A DNA stretch of 64,000 nucleotides from Chalara sp. BL73 (lineage: Eukaryota > Ascomycota > Leotiomycetes > Helotiales): contig CAKJVC010000010.1 of the NCBI GenBank assembly GCA_918026815.1, positions 2,606,501 to 2,670,500 on the forward strand, read 5' to 3'. Positions 46,688 through 58,213 of this stretch are shown here, piece by piece (the first letter of the stretch is position 1; every line of letters starts with the position of its first letter). The notes under the pieces are model-generated. The model worked only from the letters and a program-made list of their open reading frames with translations, had not been told where the DNA came from and made no database searches. The translations under genes were made by a program, and so were the position numbers.

Positions 46688-49168
46688 TACTCCAACACCA
46701 ACCACATCATCACCAACTACAACTCTACCAACAACAACACCAACAACAACAACGCCTCTAAACACCACAACTGTAGGTGGTGGCGCAACTATCTTCATCC
46801 CCCCCGGCGTTTTTGTTGTTGTTGGTGGCCCGGGGGGTGGTGTCGTTGTTGTAGGCGGTGTGCCAGAGACCATTGCTCCTGGTGAAATAGAAACAGTTAC
46901 AAATGATACCCCGACTTCAACTCCTCCAAGTACGAGCCCAACTTCAACGACTACGACTACAACGACCACGACTTCTACCTCGAGTTCAACGACTTCAATT
47001 TCAACTCCAACAGAAACTCCATCTCCATACATAATCTTCCCTATTCAGGATATTAGCCAATCACAAGTAACAACCTTCCAGACAGAACTTGAACAAACCA
47101 TCGGAGCACTTAATGTGGCCATCTATGAAAGCACTGATGGTAGTTGGGTTTTCTGGACTGCGAAATTGAACTCCACGCAAGTGTCTGCGGTTGCTGCCAA
47201 CTCAGCTGTAGGTCCCCGGTATCTTTTCTTTTTTAATTTTGATCAAAGTGTACTCGCTAATGCCAATCAGGTCGGTTCCGTAGCGCAAGACAGGCCAGTT
47301 GCTCTGTTTGATACTCCCGCCGACATATCCACCACAGAGGAGTCTGATGAAGAACTCTCTCTCGACGAAGAACTTCGGAAGAGGGACGGACTCATTATCA
47401 CGCAGACCGATGCCACGAAAGAAACCCAAGTTATCTCGCAGTCATATGGCTCTCTTATAGACACCGTCTCTTCATATAGATATGATTCAACAGCGGGATC
47501 AAGCAGCACGATCTACATCATGGACACTGGCGCGAATATTCAAAATCCGGTAAGTAAAAAGTTCTCAACTCAATGACAAGATTCTAACCAAAAGAAGGAG
47601 CTAGCCAATATCGGGGGATCGGTGCGCTGGCTATATGCAACCGCTAACGACCAAACTCCCACCGATGAAAATGGCCACGGATCGTGTGTGGCATCAAAAG
47701 CTGTTGGTGTGAAGTATGGAATCGCAAAGAACGCAAATTTGGTTATCGTTAAACTTGGATTTCCATTCGGCGTATCAAACATTCTATGGGCGTTGCAACT
47801 GATTATCCAAGACGTCCAGACTAGGGACTTAAAAGGAAAGGCAGTGATTAACATGTCTCTTGGAGGTAAGCAGCCAACTAAGGGCTCTAACGTGTCTAGC
47901 TGGGGTGATTGACTTTTATTTTCGCAGATCCCTGGCAATTTACGGACACCACTACACCAGGAACTTCAGAGTTTCTGCTCGATCAACTTTATAACAGAAT
48001 GTCTCATTTATTGATTCAACAAGATGTTGTGATCGTGTGCGCATCTGGAAATTTCAGGGTAAGTATACAGTTAGTTGACAGCTTCATAAGGATATTCACT
48101 GACAAACAACCTGTTAGACTGAAAACGCACAAACAGGGACGGTGTTTAGTGATGATGTTACAACATGGCCGTCCTATTTTGCAAGGCAGAGTGTCTCGTA
48201 TGCTGCGCTTCCGCTTATCGTTGTCGGCTCTGTTGACAACTATGGCACCCGGTCCAGTTTCTCTCAAGGAACGGATATACTGACAACTTCGGCCCCTGGT
48301 ATTAATATTGAATGCGCAAGCAAGGAAGATACTGGAACTCAGCAACTGAATGGAACCTCCTTTTGTATGTTTATGCCTAGTTTATCTCCCCATCACTCAG
48401 GAAAAGGTGCATAAGCTAACTACACAAACAGCTGCCCCTGCAGTTGCTGGTCTTGCAGCATACTTCTTGTCTATGACGTATTATGACGGCTTCTTGCAAC
48501 GCCCCAATCAGGTCGCTTCACAAATGCAAATCCTTATCAACGGGTGGTCCTGGGTCCGGGAAGCTAACGGCCCGAAGGTTGCTTGGAACAACATTGGGAA
48601 TACAGGATTTTGCCTAAACTCCGGCATATCTAAACGTGATGGGACTTCCTTTGATGGGTCATTTGACCAAACAACCTGCCCATCATCCTCAACATTGATA
48701 GCGATATCAACAACACCGCCAACAGAATCAGCAACCGCCACGGCAACCTCAACTCCAACCCCAACACCACCAGCAAACAATGACTGCCAGGCAAATGTCT
48801 TAAATATAAATAGTCAAGTAGTCGCCTCCGGATGCATGCCCAAGAGTGCCTATGCTCTTTTGGTTGATCAAATTACTAATAGTGTTTATGGGGTTAACAC
48901 GACTGATTTCTGTGGTTTGACAGGCACTGGTCTCCCAGATGGTTACAGTGTTCAAAACGGGGGACTTTGCTCAGCAATCAACTGCTTTGCCATTATAGTA
49001 GATAATGCTAGCAGCGCAGAGCTTGGTAGCGCATGTATGGCTGGTAATACCATAACCACTATTAACGGCAATGGGGTTAACTATAACATCGGCGCAAATG
49101 CCGCTTGCGAATTTGTTGGAAGCACACTGCCGAGTAGCCTCAGCTTGCTAAATGGAGGACCTTGCTAA
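46688..49168 (+). pseudogene. Subtilisin-like (S8) protease: 3' part of the gene split by the hAT element
   Basis: The frame of the GH74 linker continues exactly here once the element and one duplication copy are removed. The exons (to 47549, 47598-47865, 47928-48058, 48118-48364, 48432-49168) remain in phase to the stop. Domains in order are a Thr/Pro/Ser linker, a Gly/Val-rich hydrophobic patch (VFVVVGGPGGGVVVVGG), a second Thr/Ser run, an I9-like propeptide region (about 47020-47200) and the S8 domain. The S8 catalytic residues are Asp in YIMDTGA (47522), His in NGHGSCVA (47676), the oxyanion Asn in ASGNF, and Ser in GTSFSAP across the last intron. A Thr/Pro linker and a Cys-containing C-terminal region of about 130 residues follow. 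There is no own signal peptide or start, so it is probably unexpressed in this allele. Without the element the whole gene would encode 1,496 residues. Confidence 0.8.
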
Positions 49169-50582
49169 TTAAAATATAATTATTTTAGCCTTTTATCGAG
49201 GATTATGTAATTGTATATATTTATTTGGGCCTTGCTTAGCTTTATCTAGATTCACCCCCAAACCTCAAAATTTTCACTGCATTTTTTGAAGTATAATTTT
49301 ATATTATAGCCATGAAAAAAAGCTGTACATAGTTAAAGCTGAAAAGCCGAAATTCAGGCGAATATTGGTGTGAATTAAGAAACCTTTTGATCCTTAACAT
49401 TTATTGTTTTCCGTTATTAAATCAATAAGGATTAAATTTAAAAACAAAATGAAAAAAAAAAATTTAGGCAATTACAAACATATTTAATATAGGAAACATT
49501 ACTGTATAATTACTGTTACGCTGAATATTATAACACTGTACTTGTCATCAGGATTTTCAATTATACGTGATGCACTTACTTTTTCCCAGACTTCAAACGA
49601 CCCCACAAGATCTTCTCTCTATAGGTCGTTGGACATATGGACCATAACACAAGCTTGCTAAGCTTCCGGCCCATGTTTTATCGTGCGACAACTGGAATTG
49701 TGATAATCACGTATAACTGCAAAATCTTGGTAGCAAGTGTAAAAATATTATTTGAGTTAAGTACAGAGCTTTTTGTCGGATACCTATCACGTAGAAAAAG
49801 GCGTAGTAGCTATTGGCTACGCCCTTGCTGGTGTGGTTATGGTTCCTTGGTTCTTGGTTCTAAGCTACGGCCAATTGCTAGGTAAAAATAGGCGATAGGG
49901 GACCTACAATTCCCGCGATCTGGTGGGTCGCGTGAGACTATGTACATGCATTCCAACACTTTTATTTCAAAAAAATACTGTTTACTTATATAAAACCTTT
50001 GTAGTTAGTTTGAAATCCCTAAGTCCCTCGGCCTCTGGAGTCCTCTAGACTTTTAGGCTCCATCAAGTAACTCTCCTTTAAAGGTTTTTTGAGCTTACCA
50101 AGCATTGGCGTTATAAGTTGCACATGTTTGTTATGTGCTTTGTAACATCTAGCTCCATGTTTGCTTCTAGCACTAACCCTATTAAATTGTAAGTAAGATT
50201 AAAATTGCTCAATTTAAACAACTATAGAACTACACATAAAAACTAAATTTGCAGTATTTATGGGTTATAATATACGTGCAGCCACTTATTTTAATTATAT
50301 AAGCTAAATTTAATCCATTACGTTAGGTTTATATAGAGGCACTTTATTAATTATTAAAGGAGAGATCACTGTCTTCATAAGTATTGAATACAAAAATACT
50401 TTGGATCAGACAAGCAAATGAACCTTTTTGTTTTTTATTGCACTGTAAATGATAGACGCTGGCTAACTCAGATATAAAAGCAAAAACACAAACCGAAACG
50501 CCACTTAAACGCCTACCCAATGCTCCTTTTAGATCGCCAACACATGTGTTCTCACAACTTTATCCTTGATCCTCTAGTTCCT
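49169..50582. other. Repeat-rich spacer with a displaced transporter fragment
   Basis: AT-rich DNA containing the transporter fragment at 49775-49959, flanked by LTR-like words. Otherwise no gene was recognised. Confidence 0.45.
49775..49959 (+). pseudogene. Fragment of a sugar-porter gene, copy of 12505-12687
   Basis: About 185 bp match 12505-12687 closely by eye from TGTCGG to CATTCCAACA, including CTTGCTGGTGTGGTT, TTCTAAGCTACGGCC and CGGTGGGTCGCGTGA-like words. Similarity ends abruptly on both sides. The left flank (ATTTGAGTTAAGTACAGAGC) and the right flank (AAAAAAATACTG) resemble adjacent words at 53555-53590, so the fragment seems to be inserted in an LTR-like relic. Confidence 0.7.
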
Positions 50583-51175
50583 TTAGTGAAGGCCATCTGA
50601 GCTAGCTTCTGGCTCAGGCTCGCGGGTGGAAAGTTGGCGGTACTCGTGCTGAGCTCTGCGGCGGACTGGATTACTCGGTCTCTGTTGGCTACCGTTCACG
50701 ATCTTCGAGCCTGCCTTGCCTACGGCGGAAGCAGCGTTCTCGATCGCTTTGCCAGCAGCACTACAAACTTTGCCCGCAGCGCATTTAACCGCACTCGCTC
50801 CCGCTGAAATCTTATTGCCTGCCACCTTGGCCCCATTTGCAATCGCTTTGCCTGCTGCTTGGCCCGCTGGCGATTGCGATACTTTCACCGCGGCTTCGGC
50901 GCCAGCAGCGACAAGCGCACCACCTGCAGCTACATTAGCGCCAGTTTGTTGGCCCATGTTACGGCAGACCGCATAGGCGGCGCCGGCAGCTACCGTGCCG
51001 CACTTGTAGCTAGAGCATGCAATGTTAGTGTTCTATGCCTGTGATCTTGAGGATTATCGGGTATGAGAACATACGCTGCCTCAGCATTCTTTCCGTTCCA
51101 CTGGGGGGTTGGGGCGGCGGCCACGAGGCGGTTGGTCGCTACAAGGGCAAAGAGTAATCCCATGTTGAACTTCAT
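50583..51175 (-). CDS. Small secreted Ala/Gly-rich protein
   Basis: Start ATG 51175, one intron (donor GTATGTTC, acceptor TGCTCTAG) and stop at 50583 give a protein of about 175 residues. Residues 1-21 form a signal peptide (MKFNMGLLFALVATNRLVAA). The mature part has a CGTVAAGAAYAVC segment, then a long Ala/Gly/Lys-rich region with repeating AAGKAI, AGNKISAG and AVGKAGSK units that would form amphipathic helices. The tail is basic then acidic (VRRRAQHEYRQ, EPEPEASS). Four Cys remain after processing. No known family is recognised. Size, secretion and composition fit an effector candidate or an antimicrobial-like peptide, which is inference. Confidence 0.7.
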
Positions 51176-52217
51176 GGTTATGATAGAAAATGTATATGTG
51201 GGAATAGAGATAGAGAAAGAGAGAGGCAGAAAGAGAGATTGTTGAAAGTGTTGTTGCTGTTGTGTTGATGATGTTGTTAAGTAATGTTTTCTTGCTGGTC
51301 TTGTCGATAGTTGACCTTCTTCGACTGTTCTTTATATATTCATTTCCATCTTCCACAGGCCCACCTACCTCGATTACAATCATTCCCACGCTATACCAGC
51401 CTAGATAACCTCTCCTCTTTGAAGAGGCTCATTTTCCGCTTACAGTATAATCTCAGTTCCAACGAGTGTTCTGTAGCAATCCTGTAGGAGATAAGATGAA
51501 GGAAGAAAAATACACAATACGACGCTTCTGATCTCCAGCCCCTTTTGCCGAGAAGTGAATGTGAGGGTTTTGCCCTGTGAACGGTGGGCGTTGGTACACG
51601 TGGGCCGGAGATTAGCACGTGGGGGTTTCCAAGGCAAGCGATGGGATCAGACTGCGCCTGGGATAGCAATAGCCGAAAACATCGACCAAATGGCCTGTAA
51701 TCTCTATTTGGCCTTTGTGGGAATTCAGAGCTAATAATAGAGACATAGTCGCGGTATACCTTCAAGAAATACTTCTCTGCCTTCTACGACAATTTTTTTT
51801 TCAAATGGAAGATGTCCTTCGTGTCTACAGCACTCCCTAGGGTGCCACGAACCGCGCGTAAGCCACCCTAACAAAATGTAAACCATACTTTTTAGTATGA
51901 ACATTGTCTTCTTTTCTCGTGCCTATTAGTTGTTGTAGTACATAGATATAAGCTCAAAGATAGTGTTATACAAGAGTTGGTGCCTTGTAGCAGCTTCAGG
52001 CATCAAATGTGCTTCTGGCACTTAATAAGTTATAAGGGGTTCCTTGTGGCGAAGTCACCATCCGCCTTTTTTTATTAGAGGCGGAGTAAATATCCCTCCC
52101 CCTCCATTCGCAGGCACATGGATATATCAGCCCAAGATTATAAAATGACCTGCTTACCCAGAGATGAATTTGACAAAGTCTTTAACAATCTTCACAGTTC
52201 AATATCCTCCAATCCAA
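51176..52217. other. Promoter and spacer; no gene recognised
   Basis: The left part, with purine and pyrimidine runs at 51200-51260, is the leader of the small secreted protein gene. The frames 51391-51765 show no motifs. Confidence 0.45.
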
Positions 52218-52952
52218 ATGTCCAGCGACTCTAAATTACCTCCCTACACGGAAAATCCGGCCTTTAAAGCGGGGTCGGCGCCTAGTGATCAGATCACCGC
52301 CAACCGCATTGCCGGAAATGTGCAGACATGCTCAATCAAGGACCTCCAGCTCGACTACCTCAAGATCGTTCGTCAATCCGCCACAAGCTACTATATCTGC
52401 CTGAGCGTCGACCCTACGCCTATCTACCGCATCGAGTGTATCTCGGACTCGACTAAGATCGGCGACATCCAGATATTCCCGGCTTCCAACACCGCGCTGC
52501 CGGCTGTTGCTGCCGCGAGGCTATCACGAAACCCCAAGAGGAGCGAGCCCGTCGCTATGATCTGCACCTCTGAACCGCACCTGCCTGACGCACGCTGGCA
52601 GCCATTTACACGTGGTCCAATGCTCTCTATCAATGAGGACTACCACAGCTCGATCCCTATTATTGCGGTGCCCGGCACGGCACCCACGTCCCACCAGTTC
52701 GCATGGCGGACGAACCTGTGCGACCCTTTCTTTGAACTATGGTGGGACGGCCCGCTCCCCCTCGTGTCGTCGCGAGGGTTTATTAAAGACGACAGGGACT
52801 CGAGGTACGTATTTACGCGGGTGGCGAGGAGGACGGCAGAGACAGGGGAAAATCTGATCGAGATTCGGAGGGGAGGCGGACTAGAATTTGAGTTGAGTGT
52901 AGTATTACAGATATTTGTGATTCTGCAGCATCAGAATAAGCAGTTGATTTAA
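52218..52952 (+). CDS. Uncharacterised protein, possibly tubby/LURP-like fold
   Basis: An uninterrupted frame of about 244 codons from ATG 52218; an in-frame ATG at 52164 is possible, but the extension looks like leader. The N-terminus is Pro-rich (LPPYTENPAF). The rest alternates strands with a repeated Trp/Phe pattern (TSYYICLSVDP, YRIECISDS, QFAWRTNLCDPFFELWW, RYVFTRVARR). This fits the fungal beta-barrel proteins related to tubby-C/LURP-one, but the assignment is tentative. No signal peptide or membrane segment is seen. Codon use is GC-rich at third positions compared with the flanks, which supports a real gene. Confidence 0.6.
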   Translation: MSSDSKLPPYTENPAFKAGSAPSDQITANRIAGNVQTCSIKDLQLDYLKIVRQSATSYYICLSVDPTPIYRIECISDSTKIGDIQIFPASNTALPAVAAARLSRNPKRSEPVAMICTSEPHLPDARWQPFTRGPMLSINEDYHSSIPIIAVPGTAPTSHQFAWRTNLCDPFFELWWDGPLPLVSSRGFIKDDRDSRYVFTRVARRTAETGENLIEIRRGGGLEFELSVVLQIFVILQHQNKQLI

Positions 52953-53871
52953 GTCACAGAAAATCAGAGATATATAAACGTAAAAAGCATTCTCGCCTGA
53001 TATTATGTTGATGGAATTGTACCTAACTATATAGAAATGTGAAAGAGGCCCTTGATCCCTAAAATCTAAAGTTAAGTGTCAAGGGCCTTCAAGTGATTAA
53101 CCACTCAGCTCTTCACCACATCGGTTACTATTCTTGATTGGGATTAGTGTTACATGACCTACCTGTTTCCAAGGGAGATCTTTTAAGCTCCACCTTCTCT
53201 CCTTAGTTTAGTATTCTTGTAATTGAGCCTTACTATAGCTTTCCAAGCGCAAGTATTTGTCTTCGTGCCATTAAGTGAAACTTCGAACTAAAGCGTTTTT
53301 TTATTTTATTTTTGCGTTAAGCAAAAATCCTTTTTAATTCTAGTATTGTCATGGAGCCAAACACTTGCGCTTAGAAAACTATAGTAAAGTTCAATTACGA
53401 AAATGCTAAACCAGTTCAACAAATCTTACCCACTAGGTGAAAAATCTAGCACGTGGCCACTAGTCCCAAATAGGAACAGTAACTGAGACAATCATGTGGG
53501 TTCTATGCGACATCCGTAAGACCCTTCTTATAGATAAGTATATAACAAGAATACTATTTGAGTTGAGCACAAAACTTCTACTTTAAAAAATACTACAGCT
53601 GCGTATAAAATGCCCTCGTGGCTAGCTGGAGTCGGCCCCTGGCCAAGGAGCTCCTAGACTTCTCCAGATTCCAGCACCTGGCTTCCCATCATAGATTCTC
53701 TGTGCAAGCAAGCCTGCCGAGCCTCAGGCCTACGAGAGGCACATGCCTACAGTAGCGTCCACAGCCACATGCAATGTAGGTACACAAAAAAATCATATCG
53801 ACCCGCTCCTGTATGGAGGAAGATGGTGTATTAATACCCAATCAGGCAACGGCTATTTTATTCCTGCCCGT
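52953..53871. mobile_element. Spacer with LTR-like relic (about 53340-53680)
   Basis: The part 53340-53410 matches 36070-36130 by eye, and 53550-53680 has words in common with 49740-49765 and 49965-50050. No coding sequence is visible. It is probably a decayed LTR or solo LTR. Confidence 0.4.
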
Positions 53872-56093
53872 CTACAATCTTACTTTTGGCGTCTCAGCGG
53901 CGAGAGCCTCCTCGTACAATCGATCGAGCTCGTTGCGGAACTTCTTCGCTATTTGAGGACGCTTGAGTTTTAGCCTTTAACAGCCGTTAGCCAATAGTAT
54001 ACTTTGTAGTATTATGAGGGAGACTCACGTAGGCGTTAATAACTCATTTTCGATCGTAAAAGGTTCAAGCTCAAGATGCACAGCCCTCACTTTTTCGTAA
54101 CTATTAAACTTATTCTTTTTGCCCACAGAATCGAGATCTCTCACTACTGCAGCGCGGATTCGTGGGTCTGCGATGGCAGCCGTTATGCTTGAGATGTCTG
54201 AGGTATTAATAGGCTTCTTGAGGATATCACTTGCGTAAGGCGCAAAGGTTAGTGGGTCGACACCAAAGATAGCGACTGGAAAGGCCTGTGTCGAATCGCC
54301 GTGCACATAAGCCTGAGCCAGAATAGTAGAATTGGCAAGGTACACATTCTCAATGCGCTCGGGAGAGATATACTCGCCCTGAGCAAGCTTAAGGACATTC
54401 TTTCGGCGGTCGATAATCTTAATCCGGCCAAGGCTGTCGATCTCCGCGATATCACCCGTGCTAAACCATCCGGCACTGTCAATCACTTGGGCTGTCTCCT
54501 TAGGGTTCTTGTAGTACTCGCGAAAGCGCAGGGGCCCACGGAGCAGGAGCTCCCCGCGAGGATTGGGCTTGTCGGTGACAAGGTATTCCATATCAGGGAC
54601 AGATTTCAAACACGCCTCGACAGCTGGGCCGAGACCGCCACAGTTCCCAGTAGAGTAGTCGCCTGGAAACTGGGCCAAGCTCACAGCGTAGGTTTCAGTC
54701 AACCCATACCCCTGGATAAAATTATTGCCGAAGGCAGCCCGGAGAAACTGGTGCAGGGTTGGGTCAATGGGTGCGCTACCACTGACCATGCCTTTTGATT
54801 GCTGAAGCCCGAAATTTCTAGTAATCCGTGGCGTCAAAAAACGATCCCATATTATATGCTTGTTAGTTGCCTGCCCTATAGGGAGCTTCATAGCCTCAAG
54901 CTTCTTGTTGATCATATAGCGTGTGACAGTTCCTGTTAGTCCTGGGGCCGTCATTGCAGTAGCTCGAATAGCTGCTCCGAAGCGGTTGTAAAGACGAGGG
55001 ACAGAAACAAAGATGGTGGGCTGTAGCATCTTCATGTCGTCAATAAGACCAAGGATGTCCCCTCGAAAGTAGCCGATGCTGGCCCCAGCAGATAGAGCAT
55101 TGTGTTCTACTACTCTTTGATAAATGTGCGCTAGTGGTAAGTAGGAAACAAATATGTCGGTGGGAGCTACATCAGATGCCGCTCGGACAATTGCTGTGGC
55201 TGCAGTTGCGTTTTCGTGTGTTAGGACCACTCCCTTAGGATTGCCAGTTGTCCCAGAGGTATAGTTGATCGTAATAATATCTTCGGCGTGAGGAGCGCTT
55301 ATAGGCAAGCTAGAGGCTGCTCCCAGGGTCTCAACGTCTCCCATATAATGAACAGAGATCCCAACATCGGCTGCCAAAGCATTTAAAATAGCAGACTTAG
55401 AGTTTCCAGGCTGCTCCCCAGAATCCAAAGGATCCATAGAAATAATTAGCCTTAGCGTTGGGCATCGAGGCGCGAGCTTTAGAAGAACAGGAATGTGAGG
55501 GAGGGTGGTGATCACACAAACAAGGGATACTTGGTTGATGATGTACTCTGTTGTATCGGGGCCAAGGTTGTCGTAGATTGAGACGGTAAACAGCGATTGG
55601 GACATGCAACCTAAATCTACAAACTTTAGTCAACACCAGTTTCCTACACCAATTACAACGTACCTGAGATTTGCCACTCTGGCCGGTTCTGGCACCACAA
55701 GCCTACACCGTACTGTCTGGTCTCTTTGACGCCAGCTGTCTTATGTAGCTCTACTAGACCTGCGCCAAAATTCTTTCTCCGAACAGCTGTTTGAGCATAT
55801 GTGATCCAATCATAGTTACGAAATGTTTTTGAGGCTGAATCCCATGCCCTACTTCCTAAACATCTCCTATTAGGCCACTTCTTGAGGGTGGCTTCGAAGG
55901 AGTCATGGGCTGTCCGAATATTCGGGTCAAGTGTCTTTAACAGTGGCTGGCTGACGAAGCGGAAGTGCCTGTAAATTGCTGTATAGCCCTCGCGCTCGCT
56001 GTTAGGGATCGGGAGTGAGTATGGAGTACCTGGAACAGGAGCGGCATGCAAGTATTTTGCGTAGGCGTCGGCATCTAGATTTACGGAGCCCAT
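53872..56093 (-). CDS. Long-chain acyl-CoA synthetase / AMP-binding CoA ligase
   Basis: The enzyme activates a carboxylic acid to its CoA thioester through an acyl-AMP. Start ATG 56093; an intron lies between about 55650 and 55617 and another near 54025-53965, after which the frame ends at 53872 (LKLKRPQIAKKFRNELDRLY, a typical family C-terminus). The AMP-binding motif NYTSGTTGNPKGVVLTHEN is followed by LPLAHIYQRV, GYGLTETYA, GWFSTGDIAEID and DRRKNVLKLAQGEYISPE, the fatty-acyl-CoA-synthetase signature. It most resembles Faa1/Faa4- and Faa2-type enzymes. The C-terminal VRL is not a good peroxisomal PTS1. It lies next to the extradiol dioxygenase, divergent from it, so a role in activating an aromatic acid or a cleavage product is possible. 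Confidence 0.88.
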
Positions 56094-56615
56094 GGTCCAA
56101 AAAGTTCAGCAACCGAGTTGTTGAGGGTTTGTAGGGTAATTGTTATCTCTGCAGAGGTGCCGGAGCCTAGGAAGCGAGGCGCGGATTCCTGGTAGCTCAG
56201 AGACAATGAGAAGACTCAGCTGAGAGAACAGGCTCTTAGGTAAGACTCGAGAGATTCAGCCATTTGATATTTCCCAGTCAAGTCCAATAAGCCGAGGCTC
56301 ATTATCAGGTTAGTAACCTTTTCAATTGTCTTGCTCCGTGTCTTGCCGTGGCAAGGGACTTCCCGCAGCATTTAGTTCCTCCGCGTAAACCGGCGGACCT
56401 TAGATGTTCCGCACCTACAAGTGTGCCGGTACCAATAACCAGAATCAACATGCCACTATAAAGCTCGTAGGTATTGCGTCGCTGGAGACTCCGCGTCCCG
56501 TCTTGCCCCACACTCTGCCCTCAGCTATCTGCTGTTGCTACTTCTTTACACTCTACAACTCGAAAAATATTTTCTACCATCCACCTAATTTATTTTATCT
56601 AGTAACCACGCCAAC
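56094..56615. promoter_or_regulatory. Divergent promoter between CoA ligase and extradiol dioxygenase
   Basis: About 520 bp between two divergent start codons. Shared control by the nearby Zn2Cys6 regulator is possible. No specific binding site could be assigned. Confidence 0.4.
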
Positions 56616-57762
56616 ATGTCATCCCAAAGCCTTGTCACTATCACCAACTCCCCACAAAAAGTTCAGTTGGCGCGGATCTCTCATGTCTACCAGAAGCATC
56701 CTAATCTCATTAAATGGGAGCAGTTTGCAAAGGACTTTGGATTTGTTGAAGCTGCTCGAGATGGATGCAATATATACTATCGTGGCTATGGGAAAGACCC
56801 ATATTGCGTGGTCGCGTCTGCCAGTACGAGCGGGAAAAAGGAATTTGGCGGTGCGGCTTTCGTTGCAAAAACGCGGGAAGATTTCGAGAATACCAAGGCC
56901 CTCCCTGGAGCAAGATTGGTAGATATTAGCAAGGCTCCTGGCGGAGGCCAAATGGTGTCAATTCCCACGCCTACCAATAATTTCATACATGTCATCTGGG
57001 GACAAACGGACCGTGACAACCCACGATCTCCTCCTAGCACTATCAAGCTGACACACGAAGAGCTTAATACAAGCTTGCAAAAGCCCCGCCACGGTTAGTA
57101 CCACAAACCATCACTAGGATGTTTATATTTTAACACGTTTATTTCTAGGGGAATTTCAAAGGTTTAAACGTGGCCCAGCCCCAGTACATAAGTTAGGGCA
57201 CTTCGGTTATATCACCAAGAAGTTTGATGAGGATGTTGAATTCTACACATCAAATTTCAACTTTGTGCCTTCCGACATCCTAACCAATGGAAAGAAGGAT
57301 CAGGACACTAACTGCTTCTTTCACCTCGACCTAGGCGAAGAATACGTCGATCACCACTGCTTCTTCCTCGTCCGAGCTCCCTCAATATTTCCTGAAACCA
57401 GGATGCACCACACTAGTTACGAAGTTGACGACTTCGATACTCAGCTCATCGGCCATGACTGGTTACTTCATAAGAACTACAGGCTTGTTTGGGGTGTAGG
57501 AAGGCACGTTCTAGGAAGTCAAATCTTTGACTACTGGAGAGATCCTAGTGGTTTCACAATTGAACATTACGCCGATGGGGATCAGATCAACCACACCCAC
57601 AATATTTCTCGGGAGCCAGATGGTGGGCCGTTATCATTGGCTATTTGGGGCCCAGCCTTCCATCAGATGGATTTTGCAGGAGTGAGCTTTACAGATTTAC
57701 TCGGTATTGTACTTAGGAGTTTGGCGTGGCCTTTGATCTCAGTTTGGCGTTTGGTACGATAG
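56616..57762 (+). CDS. Two-domain extradiol ring-cleavage dioxygenase (VOC superfamily)
   Basis: Exons 56616-57093 and 57149-57762 give 363 residues. Two vicinal-oxygen-chelate domains are visible. The N-terminal one (QLARISHVYQKHPNLIKWEQ) lacks obvious metal ligands. The C-terminal one has His in KLGHFGYIT, His in RMHHTSYEVDD and Glu in IEHYADGD, the 2-His-1-Glu Fe(II) site of catechol-2,3-dioxygenase-type enzymes. The C-terminus is more hydrophobic than usual (LLGIVLRSLAWPLISVW). It would cleave a catechol-like ring in the meta position. With the adjacent FAH-family enzyme and FAD monooxygenase it forms a plausible aromatic degradation route. Confidence 0.85.
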
Positions 57763-58213
57763 CCATGATTTGTCATTTCAAATATATATGAAGTAATCAC
57801 AATATTTCCAGTCCGCTACTACTGCTCCTCCATGTTCAGGCCCTTAGTATAGAGGATTGATAAAAAGGAACACGAACCGAGTGTTATCCTCCCAAAATCC
57901 AAACGCCGGATTGAAGCACAAACATGTAGCACTCGAACCATTGCCAATTTTATATACTTAGCTTTCACCACTGGGTATTCGTTGATCATTTTAAGCTCGC
58001 CGGATCTTCCAAAAACTCCTGGCTGGGATTCGAGAATACCGGCCAGATATTAATAGTGGCCGGGTTTTGTGCCTCCGGATCAATTGGGGCCTGCAACTGG
58101 GACGCGACAAATAAAACATCCTGAAAACTTAGACTCAACCAATTCCAGGAAAGCAAGCCCTGGAGAGATTCTACTATATATTAGACACTTCATTTATTAT
58201 GATCTTCAAGGCG
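57763..58213. other. Convergent intergenic region
   Basis: 3' regions of the dioxygenase gene and the regulator gene; nothing else recognised. Confidence 0.5.

Noticed and set aside
37878..49168. GH74 and S8 parts as two independent genes each hit by an element
   Set aside because: One exact 8-bp duplication, exact frame continuity and no start or signal peptide for the S8 part favour a single interrupted gene. Recombination between two elements stays possible and is listed as the refuting case.
53872..53880. Peroxisomal targeting signal at the end of the CoA ligase
   Set aside because: The terminal VRL does not match the usual small/basic/Leu pattern at the first position.
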